Counted from the first letter of the stretch, positions 26,802 through 37,128 are shown. The stretch: DNA of 64,000 nucleotides from G963677445 sp963677445 (GCA_963677445.2 CAXXGF010000063.1:62001-126000); one strand, 5' to 3'. Notes: generated by a model not told the origin, from the sequence alone. Made by a program: numbers and translations.

Positions 26802-28088
26802 ATGCCGCAGAAAAAGCTACTTGAAGAAATCCTCTATACCGAGACACTTAAAAGTGAAAAACTCAGGGCTACTATTCTGGGCTCTCTGTTGTTATTCGCA
26901 CTTTTCACTTTCGGCATGATCAATATTTTCTTCACCGCCACCTTCGAAAAATATATGACGGATACCACTCCCTTCTACTGGATGATGCTGATATTCGCTC
27001 TTCTTGTTGTACGGGAATATTTTGCCAGGAAAATCGTTGATCGCGCTATCAGAACCGGTAAAAAATTTCCTGATTTTATCCGTTATGGTAATCTTATCAT
27101 GGAAATAAGTATTATCTCTGTAATTCTTATTATCCTTCTGGTATATGAATTCCAGGTTTATATTCTCAGCTCACCGGCTGTTTATCTCTATTTTGTTTTC
27201 ATTACATTATCCACACTGAGCCTCGATCTGAAAGTATCCATTTCAGCGGGAGCTACTGCCGCCATTCAATATTTTCTTATCGCGTTTATTACTCTTGAAT
27301 TTGCAGATAACAAACCGGACAATTTTTTCAGCGGCGAGCTGATCGTTTACGGAGCTAAATCACTGATCATCTTCGTTTCAGGTGTTGTCGCGGGACTTGT
27401 GGCAAATCAGCTGAATAAAAGGATATACAGAACTCAGAAATCTATGCAGGAAAGAAATGAAATTATAAATATGTTCGGACAGCAGATATCCTCAAAAATA
27501 GTGGAATATCTTGTAGCGAATGATGGAAACATTAAGAGTGAGAAAAAGTTTGCCTGTATTATGTTCCTCGATATTAGAGGTTTTACCCCTTTCGCTGAAA
27601 AACGTACTCCTGAAGAAATTGTACAGTATCAGAATGATGTGTTTTCCTTTATGATTGATATTGTGAACAAAAACAACGGGATTATAAACCAGATTCTCGG
27701 CGATGGTTTTATGGCTACATTCGGTGTGCCTGTTACCAATGGCAATCCATGCGCCGAGGCGGTCAGAGCCGCGATGGAAATTCAGGAAAAGGTTGAGGAA
27801 TTCAGCCAGGCAGGGAAAATTTACCCGACAAAAATAGGGATTGGCCTGCACGCCGGAGATGTTGTAGCAGGTAATGTGGGAACCGTTACAAGGCTGCAGT
27901 ATTCTATTACCGGCAACCCGGTAATTATCGCCGCCCGCCTGGAACAATTGAATAAAGTATATAAATCATCCGTTCTTGTTTCGAAGGAAGTATATGAAAA
28001 AGCTTTCACCGATATCGAATATGAAAACCTCGGACCGGTACAGGTAAAAGGAAGAAGCGAACCGGTTGAAATTTTCCGCCTGGCCTGA
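26802..28088 (+). CDS. Membrane class III nucleotidyl cyclase-like protein with altered active site
   Basis: A 428-residue protein with about six membrane helices (25-205) and a C-terminal class III cyclase domain (248-428). Both metal-binding aspartates are present (Asp257 in FLDIRGFT, Asp301 in LGDGFMATFG), as is the late Arg379. The purine-selecting Lys position is Gln297, the usual G-D-x-V-N motif reads GNPVI, and the transition-state Asn is therefore Ile375. It may be inactive, use another substrate, or need a partner. It stands alone, divergent from the pilus locus. Confidence 0.88.
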   Translation: MPQKKLLEEILYTETLKSEKLRATILGSLLLFALFTFGMINIFFTATFEKYMTDTTPFYWMMLIFALLVVREYFARKIVDRAIRTGKKFPDFIRYGNLIMEISIISVILIILLVYEFQVYILSSPAVYLYFVFITLSTLSLDLKVSISAGATAAIQYFLIAFITLEFADNKPDNFFSGELIVYGAKSLIIFVSGVVAGLVANQLNKRIYRTQKSMQERNEIINMFGQQISSKIVEYLVANDGNIKSEKKFACIMFLDIRGFTPFAEKRTPEEIVQYQNDVFSFMIDIVNKNNGIINQILGDGFMATFGVPVTNGNPCAEAVRAAMEIQEKVEEFSQAGKIYPTKIGIGLHAGDVVAGNVGTVTRLQYSITGNPVIIAARLEQLNKVYKSSVLVSKEVYEKAFTDIEYENLGPVQVKGRSEPVEIFRLA

Positions 28089-28144
28089 TGAATCATTAAA
28101 AAATATAAATCATAAACTGGTAATCCGGAAATCAAAAAAAATTT

Positions 28145-28168
28145 GTAGGGCAACCCTTGTGGTTGCCC
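28145..28168. repeat. Palindromic intergenic repeat (GTAGGGCAACC hairpin)
   Basis: GTAGGGCAACCCTTGTGGTTGCCC contains an 8-bp perfect stem GGGCAACC/GGTTGCCC with a CTTGT loop. It resembles a widely scattered class of short palindromic repeats with GTAGGGGC...GCCC ends. It lies between the cyclase and hydrolase genes and could also act as a terminator. Confidence 0.65.
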
Positions 28169-28263
28169 TCCCTTTTGGCTGTCTTCATATTCGGCTATCT
28201 TCCCTTGCGGCTGCAATTTGTTTTCAATTTTCACATTCTTCACAATATATCAGAGGTCCCGGA

Positions 28264-30366
28264 ATGAAATATTTTATCTATCTCCTAATAACTATATTCC
28301 TATTTGCATCTGCAAGCGTTCATTCCAAAGTAAAAGAAATTCACATTAAGGAACGATGCATTGTAGCCGACAGCTTTTCTTTTGGCAACGCCGGTATTTA
28401 TGAAAAAATAAGAGGGGAGATAATTTATGAAATTGATCCCGCGAATGAACATAATTCAGCGATTGTTGATCTGCGATATGCACCCAAAAATTCCGGGGGG
28501 ATGGTTGAGTGCAGAGGTGATTTTCTGCTGCTGAAGCCCGTTGATATGAAAAAATCTAATGGAAAATTATTATATGGTGTAAACAATCGTGGTAATTTGT
28601 ATATCCTTCGAAATCTCAATAACGCGCTTGGGAGCAATAATCCGATAAAACGGGAACACTTTGGCGATGGATTTCTAATGAAACAGGGTTATTCGGTTTT
28701 ATGGAGCGGATGGAACTGGGATGTAATAAATACCTCTGATTTCCAGCAATTTGAAGCTCCCGCGGCAACAATAAAAGGAGAAAAAATCAGACAGAAAATT
28801 ACTGCTGAAATTGTTAACAGCTATGATATAGAACCACAATATTCAAAAAGTCTGGCATGGGGCAACAGCCGTTGTTATCCCTCTCTTAACTTCCCGGATA
28901 ATTCTGAAGATATTCTTACTGTCAGAGATTCCCCGGAGGGAAAAAGAAGAATTATTCCAAATGATAAATGGCAATATGCTTCACTGAAGGATAATGTTAT
29001 AGAACCTGATCCTGTGAGCATCTATCTTGAAGAGGGATTTTTACCGGGCAAAATCTATGAACTGGTATACGAGGCGGAAAACCCTAAAGTTGTCGGGCTG
29101 GGACTTGCGGCAGTCAGGGATGCAATCTCATTTTTCAGATTTGAAAGGAAGGATGACGCGGGCAATAAAAATCCTCTGCTTATAACTGATTCGGGAGAAA
29201 TACAGCAAGTCATAAATACCTGTTATATTATGGGAATTTCACAGTCGGGCAGGTTTATAGCCCACATGCTCTGGCAGGGATTCCATGTTGATGAAAAAGG
29301 AAGGATGGTATTTGATGGCGCCAGAATCCATATAGCCGGGGGTGGTAAAGGGGGATTTAATCACAGGTTTGCCCGGACAACACATCATCCCAGCGATCTT
29401 GAAGGAAATTATATGCCTGCCGACCACCAGCCTTTTAATTATCTGCCCGACAACGCTCCCGGATCGGGAGGGGAAAATGACATACTGGCAGCAGCCAAAA
29501 AGATGAATAAAATACCTAAAATTATAATAACCAATCACGCGCTTGAATACTGGACCCGGGCTGCTTCATTATTACACACCACTACTGACGGTCAAAAGGA
29601 TGCGGGTATTAATGAAAATGTGAGGTTATATATACAAAACGGAGCCCCTCACGGAACTCCCTGGAAAAGAACCAATCCGGTTGCGGAACATGGTCGGAGC
29701 ACTCTTGATACTGCCCCTGTTCTCAGATCGACTCTTATGTTGCTGGATAAATGGGTAACTGATGGTGAAAAACCTCCCGAAAACCGCCATCCTTCCTTTG
29801 CCGGCAACACCCTTATTACTGCCGGAGAACACAAAAACAGTATGCCCGATATCCCGGGAATGTTTCACCCGGGAAGAAATTACCATCCCGCGATCTGCGA
29901 TTACGGCCCCGACTTTTGGGAAAAAGGCATTATCAGCAATATCCCCCCGGTTATAACAGACCGTTATATAACGTTTGTCCCCGCGGTTGATAAAGATGGC
30001 AACGGAAAAGGAGGAATCAGGCTGCCTGAAGTAAGCGTTCCTTTGGGCACATACCAGGGATTTAATCCGAGAAAAAAAGAAGCGGGAGGATATGGTTACC
30101 TGACGCGGTTTTCCGGCTCATTCTGGCCATTCGCGCTAACGAGAGAGGAACGACTTAAGAATAATGACCCCCGGCTTTCAATCGAAGAAAGGTACCGCGA
30201 CAAAGATGAATATATCAGTATGGTCAGGAAGGCGGCAAATGATCTGCTGGAGAAGAAATTCCTTATTCCGGAAGACGCAAATTCAATCATCGATTTTGCC
30301 GAAAAACTTGTCTGGCCCCCGGAGCAGACAGAAACATATCCTTTCTGGAAACTTGAGAAAAAATGA
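28264..30366 (+). CDS. Secreted alpha/beta-hydrolase domain protein
   Basis: A 700-residue protein from ATG 28264, preceded by AGAGGTCCCGGA. The signal peptide is MKYFIYLLITIFLFASASVHS. The N-terminal ~140 residues are beta-rich (LLYGVNNRGN, VLWSGWNWD). The hydrolase core has a nucleophile-elbow-like MGISQSGRF, and a C-terminal part contains PHGTPWKR and PLGTYQGFNPR. This layout matches large 'alpha/beta hydrolase domain-containing' proteins seen in many bacteria, whose substrates are mostly unknown. It is probably exported and hydrolyses an ester. The gene is monocistronic or leads into the frameshifted membrane protein 75 bases later. Confidence 0.8.
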   Translation: MKYFIYLLITIFLFASASVHSKVKEIHIKERCIVADSFSFGNAGIYEKIRGEIIYEIDPANEHNSAIVDLRYAPKNSGGMVECRGDFLLLKPVDMKKSNGKLLYGVNNRGNLYILRNLNNALGSNNPIKREHFGDGFLMKQGYSVLWSGWNWDVINTSDFQQFEAPAATIKGEKIRQKITAEIVNSYDIEPQYSKSLAWGNSRCYPSLNFPDNSEDILTVRDSPEGKRRIIPNDKWQYASLKDNVIEPDPVSIYLEEGFLPGKIYELVYEAENPKVVGLGLAAVRDAISFFRFERKDDAGNKNPLLITDSGEIQQVINTCYIMGISQSGRFIAHMLWQGFHVDEKGRMVFDGARIHIAGGGKGGFNHRFARTTHHPSDLEGNYMPADHQPFNYLPDNAPGSGGENDILAAAKKMNKIPKIIITNHALEYWTRAASLLHTTTDGQKDAGINENVRLYIQNGAPHGTPWKRTNPVAEHGRSTLDTAPVLRSTLMLLDKWVTDGEKPPENRHPSFAGNTLITAGEHKNSMPDIPGMFHPGRNYHPAICDYGPDFWEKGIISNIPPVITDRYITFVPAVDKDGNGKGGIRLPEVSVPLGTYQGFNPRKKEAGGYGYLTRFSGSFWPFALTREERLKNNDPRLSIEERYRDKDEYISMVRKAANDLLEKKFLIPEDANSIIDFAEKLVWPPEQTETYPFWKLEKK

Positions 30367-30441
30367 TTATTTCTTACTATGGTTCTATTCTGATAGCGAA
30401 GGTATATTTTATTACAGATTAATTTGATTTTTAGAGGAGGG

Positions 30442-31105
30442 ATGAAACTGTTCAAAATGTGGATTTTTTTTATCACTTTTATTATCCACAGCTGTCATAG
30501 CGCAGGCAAAATATGTTAAACCAGGCCAGGGAGCAAAACTTTTTGGAGCCGCCTATACAAAGGTTAACGAAACCGGTATCTTTACAGGGCAATTTGGATT
30601 TACTAAACGGGGGCGGTTTGGAGTCGGCGCGAATTACCAGCACAGTGTGAATCAGGTTTCAAACGGACTGGGTGTTCAGGTGGAATATTCTCTTTTCCGA
30701 CCAGCAGAAAACATGATTCCCGGAATAAATATTCTCGGCGGATTTTCAATGGCCTGGCATACTACAACACAGTATTACGCTTATTCCATTCCCAACCCCG
30801 GAACCACTATACAGCCCTCAGAAGAGACCATCAGATGTCAGACACTATCTGTCGGAGCTGAGCTGTATCTAAATTCCTCCGATATAAAACTTTATATGGA
30901 GCCATTTATTCAGGTGTTTCGCTCCTTTTCAAAAGTTTTCGCTTCGGGAAGTTCCTCAGGCTCGGCAGCAAACAGCCTCACAACGGGATTTGACATACCC
31001 ATAGGTGATAAATCAAAAAGTTGCTTTGTCATTACCGCAGCGATTATGGTAAGGGAAAAAGCTGAAAATTCTTTCCTCGCGGGCCTGTCATTTATCTTCT
31101 TGTGA
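30442..31105 (+). CDS. Outer-membrane beta-barrel-like protein, frameshifted in signal peptide
   Basis: GAGGAGGG precedes ATG 30442. The frame reads MKLFKMWIFF and then diverges. If the eight-T run at 30464-30471 is reduced to seven, the product becomes MKLFKMWIFLSLLLSTAVIAQ followed by about 200 residues of alternating beta-strand sequence ending in FLAGLSFIFL, with a terminal aromatic typical of outer-membrane barrels. As written, the intact 3' portion (from about 30647) has no start signal. Either the base is an assembly error or the gene is off. Function unknown; it follows the hydrolase gene on the same strand. Confidence 0.72.
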
Positions 31106-31506
31106 TCTCAGAACTCCTGATCCTGGTAATAAAAGACAATAACTTACATGGATTGATTCGCAAAATCAAAACGAAGAAAATTTAGTATGGAAACAACTTG
31201 GGCAGATATCTCTTTATCTTATCGGAAAATGTTTGGAACCAATACATCAACATTGTATTATTTCCAAAAATGGATATATTTTGAACGCCTTTTTGTGCAT
31301 CTCCTACAGAGATGTTTTCCAGGTTGTCTATCATATTCTACCACCCTGGATAAACTCAGATCAAAGGAATTTTAAATTTATGACACATCATTTATGGCTA
31401 AAAAAGATCTTGTCACGTAATAAATGGACAACAAATTCTTGTGATACATTCCAAAATTTCCGCGATTTCATTTTGCGAGAGGTAAGGAGTTCTGAATTTG
31501 GCAATT
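31106..31506. other. Intergenic region, 401 bases
   Basis: Lies between the barrel protein gene and the convergent methyltransferase gene. Short open frames on the plus strand have no ribosome binding site or recognisable motif and look spurious. No RNA or repeat was identified. Confidence 0.4.
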
Positions 31507-32712
31507 TTAGTTGTTTCGACTTCCATCTTCACCAATAATTCCGGCGCAGTTTACCTGAATTTTTCCAAGCATACGCTTCAGTTCTTTTTTTTCATCTTCA
31601 GCAAAATCTGCCAATATCTTCTTTTCAGTATTTTCAATTATTGTCCATAATTTGCCAATTGTCTCTACCCCCGCGAGAGTAATTAAATAACTTTCTTCTT
31701 TCCGCTCTAAAAAACCCTCTGAGATCAAGGGTTCTAAAAAAACATCGATTTCGCTATCGGGAATCCCGAATTGTTTCTGAATGGCCGTTTTGTCCATTAC
31801 AACATCACATTTCAGTACCATCATAAATATAAGCTGAGAACTTGAAAGAACGCTTACTTTACTTAATTCCGTATCAAGCGCATCACGGATAAGCATAGCC
31901 GCGACATTTAATTCTCTACCCAAAGTTGATTTGATCTTTTTTTCTATCATTCCTAACACCCGTTTCAGTTTTAACTCATATATACTTATACCTGCGGCCA
32001 CTCCAGCGTTCAGGCTTTCCACCTCCCCCGCCATGGGAATCTGAACGAGAAAATCCGCTTCCTTAATAAATTGCTCCGAGGCGCCATCGGTCTCATTGCC
32101 AATCACCAGGGCAAGAGGTCTCTCATCCAGTTCAATAAAGGACTGCAACCTTTTTCCGTGCGGACTGGTAGTAACAATCCGGTATCCTCTTTCCCTGAGA
32201 TATTTAATCGCATCACAGCTATCATTAAAAACCTTGTGGTTTGTGTTGAAGACTTTCCCTCTCGAAGCGTCAATAATCTTTTGCTGATACAGATCGGAAT
32301 CTTTTCTTGTATTGTAAATTGTTTTTATACCGAATGCATGCGCGGTTCGTATAATTGTGCCAATATTTCCGAAATCCTGAAGATTATCCAGGACAATCAA
32401 AAAATCATCTTCACAGTCGATCTTTTTAATGTTCGCGATAGCGATAGCAGGAATAAGATATTTTGTACCTGTAACCTTTTTCATTAGTCCTTCAGAGAGA
32501 ATATATGCCGGCGGACTTCCGGGGAACCGGGGAACAATATCTGAATCGGCCGATAAAATAAAATCCAGCTTCACCCCGGCTTCATTTGCCCAATTAATTG
32601 CTTCAACACTCTTTATCAGGAATTTCCCAAGCTCTTTTCTTATAGTAGCGCTCTTCAGACTCCTGGCAAGCTGAATTCTTTCATCCTTTAGCGATTTGAT
32701 AGTTTCTGTCAT
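31507..32712 (-). CDS. SpoU/TrmH-type RNA 2'-O-methyltransferase with C-terminal MarR-like domain
   Basis: A 401-residue protein from ATG 32712. Residues about 1-95 form the small RNA-binding domain. The SPOUT core (100-250) has all three motifs: NIGTIIRTA at 116-124, ALVIGNETDG at 201-210 and SLNAGVAAGIS at 233-243. It would transfer a methyl group from SAM to a ribose of rRNA or tRNA. The extra ~150 residues at the C-terminus look like a winged helix of MarR style: an IQKQFGIPDSEIDVFLEPL helix pair, LISEGFLERKEESYLITLAG as recognition/wing, and the ending LADFAEDEKKELKRMLGKI, which resembles the dimerisation helix of MarR proteins. Family members usually end near residue 260. Confidence 0.85.
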   Translation of the reverse strand: MTETIKSLKDERIQLARSLKSATIRKELGKFLIKSVEAINWANEAGVKLDFILSADSDIVPRFPGSPPAYILSEGLMKKVTGTKYLIPAIAIANIKKIDCEDDFLIVLDNLQDFGNIGTIIRTAHAFGIKTIYNTRKDSDLYQQKIIDASRGKVFNTNHKVFNDSCDAIKYLRERGYRIVTTSPHGKRLQSFIELDERPLALVIGNETDGASEQFIKEADFLVQIPMAGEVESLNAGVAAGISIYELKLKRVLGMIEKKIKSTLGRELNVAAMLIRDALDTELSKVSVLSSSQLIFMMVLKCDVVMDKTAIQKQFGIPDSEIDVFLEPLISEGFLERKEESYLITLAGVETIGKLWTIIENTEKKILADFAEDEKKELKRMLGKIQVNCAGIIGEDGSRNN

Positions 32713-32849
32713 CTTAATTACAACCTGGTATTTCAAGCAAACCAGAGAATATATCCGGCCATTGCAAGTGTTTGAGCAATCTGACAAAAATTTTGTTGTC
32801 AATACTTGTGACAATATTTTATTTGTCAGATAATAATTATATCATGTTA

Positions 32850-32876
32850 AAAAAGCCCCGGCAAAACCGGGGCTTT
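32850..32876 (-). terminator. Rho-independent terminator of the RND operon
   Basis: A 7-bp GC stem, GCCCCGG/CCGGGGC, extended by A-T pairs, with a 5-base loop. On the minus strand it ends in six T. It lies directly after the stop of the RND transporter gene. Confidence 0.9.
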
Positions 32877-32880
32877 ACAA

Positions 32881-35800
32881 TTATATACTTTCTTCTCTCA
32901 GCAGGGCTTTTCTTCTTAATCCCCTTATATCATCAAGGATGGCAATAAAACAGGGAATGATAAAAAGTGTAAGAATTGTTGAGCCGAGAAGTCCCCATAG
33001 AATTACATTCGCCAGGGGAGACCACATCTCAGACATGCCCCCAATGCCCCATGCCATGGGAGCAAGACCAAGAATGGTTGTCATTGAAGTAAGAATGATG
33101 GGCCGCAATCTCAGACGGCCGGAATCAATAATACTTCTCCAGATCCTGTAAACTCCAAGATCTTCACCTTCCGGACGGCGGTCATTCAGGAATGTTATCA
33201 TAACAATCGCGTCATTTACAACAATACCAGCAAGGGCCACAAAACCAAATAATGCGACCACGCTAAAAGGATTATCTGATATCAGGAGTCCTATCAGAGC
33301 TCCAATCAAAGCGAATGGAACAGTCGTAAGAATTACCAGCGGCTGTGAATAAGAGTTAAACTGGGTGCCGAGAATAAGAAATATAAGGACAAGACTGAGC
33401 ACAAAAAGAGCTCCGACATCCTTGAACACATTCATAAACTCTTCAAACTGACCCCCCATTTCAAAAGAAATTCCGGGGTATTTCTCTTCAAGTACAGGGA
33501 AAAAATCTATCATCGCGTTATTTACTTTATCAAGAGAAGTCTCTTCTTCATTAATCTCCCCGGTTACCAGAATGGTCCTTTTCTGATCGAAACGCTTAAT
33601 TGAGGTCGGACCCGCGATGGTTTCAAATTCAACCATATCTCTCAAAGCGGCAGTCGCTCCCGCCGGATTTGTCAGCCTCAGATTAAGGATATCATCCATA
33701 TCTTCCCTGTGTCCGGTGGCATATTTAACTACAACATCCACCTCATCATCGCCATCGCGGAACTCGGTAGCGTCAATACCATCAAAGGCATATTTAACCG
33801 CGAGAGCCACAAGCTGGGTATTGAATCCATAGAGAGCGGCTTTTTCCTGATCAATGATCACCCTGATTTCCTCTTTTCCCGGAGGAAAATCATCAGTGAT
33901 ATCTTTCGCGCCCGGCTGTTCACGAATAAAATCCTGCAATTCTATTGCGGCATCTTTTATTTCATCAAGGTATTTACCCTGCACCTTAACTGAAATAGGT
34001 TTTCCAACCGGCGGGCCTCCCGAAACCATCTCAAATTCAACCGAGCGGGGCCCGCTGATATAAGTTGTATTCAACCGAAGCATCTCCATAAGCTGCTCGG
34101 TGTTAAAGGTTCGCTCCTCAATCGGCTTGAGCTGAATAAATATTTGCGCAACATTTTTTCTGGTAAGCCATTCGTTATTTCCCTGCAGAAGACCAATATT
34201 CGCGATAACCGCCTCAATGTGATCTTCAGGTAATTTCAGCGCCTCAGCTTCATATTTCTTCATTATTCTGTCAGTTTCTTCAAGACTGGTGCCTTCGGGA
34301 CACTTCACAAGAATTTTGAACTGGTCAAAATCTTCATCTCCAAACATTTCAACTCCAACATGCTTTATAATCCCAAGAGAAAGGATGAATATTATAATCA
34401 TAGCAAGTAAAGCCCAATATCTCCGCCTGATAACCCTGACAAGAACATTTTCATATTTATTTCTGAGCCATGTAAAGAATTTCTTTTCACCTCTGCTGTA
34501 AACTTTAGACTTTGTTGTCCAGTCGGAATAATGGGAAGGGAGCAAAATAAAGGCCTCAAACATTGAGGCAACAAGCGCGAGGGAAAATACAAGCGGTATA
34601 ATACGCATAAATTTTCCCATAATTCCGGGCAGCAGCATCAGGGGAAGAAATGCGGCAATGTTTGTTCCTATCGATGAAAGAATGGGCTTTATAACTTCAT
34701 TGGTGCCAAGTACCGCTGCCTGGTGGGAAGAATAACCCATAAGCCGGTACCTGTGGCAGTTTTCAAGCACAATAATAGCGTCATCCACTATAATACCCAG
34801 CACCATCACAAGCGCGAACATGGTGCTGCCATTCATAGAATAACCCCAAAGGTCCATAAAGATAAAGGTTATAAAGAATGATATAGGAATTCCCAGGGCT
34901 GCCAGTATTGAATTATAGCCCCCCAAAAAGAGGTAAAGAATAATTATTATAAGTATCATACCTGAAACAGCATTGTTTCTGAGTGTATTCATTACCCTGT
35001 TGATATAAATTGAATTATCATTGGTAAATGAAAACTCAACTCCATCCTGAACCCTTTCCTCGTAACTGGCTATCAGATTCTTTACACGATCTATAGCTTC
35101 ATTTGAATTTGCGTCACTTTTTTTGGAAACCGAAAAAGTAATTGATTCATCACCATTAAGGCGGGAAAGTATTGATACTTCTTCACGTGTATCATTAACA
35201 GAAGCAACATCCCTGATCTTAATAAAACTTCCCCCATCCGTATTTCTTAAAACGGTGTTTTCGATCTCTTCTATATTGGCGTATTCACCGAGGGAACGGA
35301 TAAAATATTCTTTCTTACCGATGGAAATATTTCCCCCGGGGATATTAAGATTCCTCGACATCAATGCCATCATTACATCATTGATCGATAAATTGTAGGA
35401 ATTCAATTTAATCGGATCAACCTCCACCCAGATTTCCCTTTCGGGTAGTCCTGAAACCTGCACCTTCGATATGCCGGCCATATCCTCCAGGTCTTCCTTT
35501 ATTTCATCAGCTATTATCTGCGCATTTGCTTCAGGAATAGTGAACGACATGTTTACGGTAATAATCGGCAGAAAATCTTCACTGTTAAAATCATCGATAA
35601 TAGGGTCTTCAGCCTCGTCGGGAAATTCCACTTTATCTATCTCGGCTTTCAAATCCAGATAACGCTCGCGGAATTCACTATCTGAAATATCCTCGAATTT
35701 AATTAAAACGAATCCTATACTTTCTCCCGCGGTTGACTGAATTTCATCTATTTTTTCAATATCTTTTACTTCCGCTTCAATTGGATCAATAATGAGGTTT

Positions 35801-35979
35801 TCAACTTCAACCGGAGAGGCTCCCGGGTAGGGAACCGTAATAAACACCCAGTTGAAGGGCACCGGCGGATTCAGTTCGACCGGCATGCTGAAAAAGCTGT
35901 ATATACCGTAAAGGAACAGCCCAATCATAAGCATGTTGACGAAAACCCCGTTTCTGACTGAAAAATTTGCTATTGACAT
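32881..35979 (-). CDS. RND multidrug efflux inner-membrane transporter (AcrB/MexB type)
   Basis: A 1032-residue protein of normal RND length with twelve expected membrane helices in two blocks and two large periplasmic loops. The N-terminal helix is VFVNMLMIGLFLYGIYSF. The proton-relay region of helix 4 reads VLGIIVDDAIIVLEN, containing the paired Asp residues. The second half repeats this as ALAGIVVNDAIVMITFL. It would export hydrophobic compounds using the proton gradient. It is the last gene of an efflux operon after outer-membrane and adaptor genes on the minus strand and ends at a strong terminator. Confidence 0.95.
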   Translation of the reverse strand: MSIANFSVRNGVFVNMLMIGLFLYGIYSFFSMPVELNPPVPFNWVFITVPYPGASPVEVENLIIDPIEAEVKDIEKIDEIQSTAGESIGFVLIKFEDISDSEFRERYLDLKAEIDKVEFPDEAEDPIIDDFNSEDFLPIITVNMSFTIPEANAQIIADEIKEDLEDMAGISKVQVSGLPEREIWVEVDPIKLNSYNLSINDVMMALMSRNLNIPGGNISIGKKEYFIRSLGEYANIEEIENTVLRNTDGGSFIKIRDVASVNDTREEVSILSRLNGDESITFSVSKKSDANSNEAIDRVKNLIASYEERVQDGVEFSFTNDNSIYINRVMNTLRNNAVSGMILIIIILYLFLGGYNSILAALGIPISFFITFIFMDLWGYSMNGSTMFALVMVLGIIVDDAIIVLENCHRYRLMGYSSHQAAVLGTNEVIKPILSSIGTNIAAFLPLMLLPGIMGKFMRIIPLVFSLALVASMFEAFILLPSHYSDWTTKSKVYSRGEKKFFTWLRNKYENVLVRVIRRRYWALLAMIIIFILSLGIIKHVGVEMFGDEDFDQFKILVKCPEGTSLEETDRIMKKYEAEALKLPEDHIEAVIANIGLLQGNNEWLTRKNVAQIFIQLKPIEERTFNTEQLMEMLRLNTTYISGPRSVEFEMVSGGPPVGKPISVKVQGKYLDEIKDAAIELQDFIREQPGAKDITDDFPPGKEEIRVIIDQEKAALYGFNTQLVALAVKYAFDGIDATEFRDGDDEVDVVVKYATGHREDMDDILNLRLTNPAGATAALRDMVEFETIAGPTSIKRFDQKRTILVTGEINEEETSLDKVNNAMIDFFPVLEEKYPGISFEMGGQFEEFMNVFKDVGALFVLSLVLIFLILGTQFNSYSQPLVILTTVPFALIGALIGLLISDNPFSVVALFGFVALAGIVVNDAIVMITFLNDRRPEGEDLGVYRIWRSIIDSGRLRLRPIILTSMTTILGLAPMAWGIGGMSEMWSPLANVILWGLLGSTILTLFIIPCFIAILDDIRGLRRKALLREESI

Positions 35980-36015
35980 TATTATATCCTGTTTAAATTT
36001 TCAATTCACACCGGT

Positions 36016-37128
36016 TTATTTATATAGTGTTTCAATATTGACTTTTGTTTTTTCTCCCAGGTTTTTCATCCCGACAGTAACGATAATATCTCCTGATTCC
36101 AGGCCGTTTTTTATTACATAATTGGAACCAATCTTTTCGGCGGTCTCAATTTGGGTAAGGATTGCCGTTTCATCTTCAACTTTATATACGAAATCCTTCC
36201 CTTCTTTTTTCATTATCGCGTAATCGGGCACCGTAAGTTTTTCCTCTTCTTCGAAAATAAGAAGATCAACATTGGCTGTCATTCCCGCTTTCAGTTTGTA
36301 ATCACCGCTGTTTTTCACATGCACTTCCACTTTAAAGCTTCCTGTGCGCTCATCTGCCTGGGGTGAAATATGTTTTACAATGCCTTCATAAATATTTCCA
36401 TTCAGGGCGGATATTCTGATTTTGGCCCTGTTGCCCGGTTTCACATTATTTATTATTCCCTGGGGCACACCTATTTCAATTTTCAGATAATCAATATTTA
36501 CTACCCTGAAGACAGGTGAGCCGGGGTTTACCATTGTTCCCTTTTCAATATACTTTCTGGCTATATGACCCCTGATCGGGGAAACAATCCTGGTGTCAAA
36601 ATATTGTTTTTCAGCCAGACTTTTATTTGCTTTTGTTGAAAGATATGCTGCTTCAGCGCTCTGCACAGCCAGTTTTGAGTTTTCAAAAGCGAGCTGTGAT
36701 ATGTCACCATTCTTCAGCAGAACTTTATCACTTTCGAAATTCAGCCTGGAAATTTTCAGGCTGTTTTCCGCCGAAAGCACTGCCGCCTTCGATTGAAGGA
36801 ACTGGTTATATGGCACCTCATCTTCAATAACCGCGAGAGTATCTTTTGTTGTTACTTTGTCGCCGAGTGACGCGTCCAGTTTTTTTATCTTCCCGCTTAC
36901 TTCACCGGCTATTTCAACACTTTCGACCGGTTGAATGATACCGGTAAAATCGATTGTCTGTTTTACAATCTGCGGTTTTATTAAGGTTGCTTCAACGGGC
37001 AGTTTACGCTCCGACTTCTCAACCTGCTCACCACTATTTTCCCCTCCTTCATCTGCGGGAGGTTCACAGGAGGTAAGCATTAATAACACTATTACTGAAA
37101 ATAATATTAAAACTTTTTTTAATGACAT
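36016..37128 (-). CDS. RND efflux periplasmic adaptor lipoprotein
   Basis: A 370-residue membrane-fusion protein. I start it at ATG 37128, with GGAG eight bases upstream, giving MSLKKVLILFSVIVLLMLTSC with a lipobox Cys. The lipoyl halves (VEIAGEVSGKIKKLDASLGD and RIVSPIRGHIARKYIEKG) flank a coiled-coil hairpin, followed by beta-barrel and membrane-proximal domains. It bridges the RND pump and the TolC-like channel. It lies 36 bases before the transporter gene and 31 bases after the channel gene. Confidence 0.93.
   Translation of the reverse strand: MSLKKVLILFSVIVLLMLTSCEPPADEGGENSGEQVEKSERKLPVEATLIKPQIVKQTIDFTGIIQPVESVEIAGEVSGKIKKLDASLGDKVTTKDTLAVIEDEVPYNQFLQSKAAVLSAENSLKISRLNFESDKVLLKNGDISQLAFENSKLAVQSAEAAYLSTKANKSLAEKQYFDTRIVSPIRGHIARKYIEKGTMVNPGSPVFRVVNIDYLKIEIGVPQGIINNVKPGNRAKIRISALNGNIYEGIVKHISPQADERTGSFKVEVHVKNSGDYKLKAGMTANVDLLIFEEEEKLTVPDYAIMKKEGKDFVYKVEDETAILTQIETAEKIGSNYVIKNGLESGDIIVTVGMKNLGEKTKVNIETLYK

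Noticed and set aside
28145..28168. Hairpin as a dedicated terminator of the cyclase gene
   Set aside because: It lies about 57 bases after the stop without a T tract and looks more like a scattered palindromic repeat.
31187..31538. Overlapping short frames between the barrel protein and methyltransferase genes
   Set aside because: No start signal, no recognisable family, composition like the surrounding non-coding DNA.
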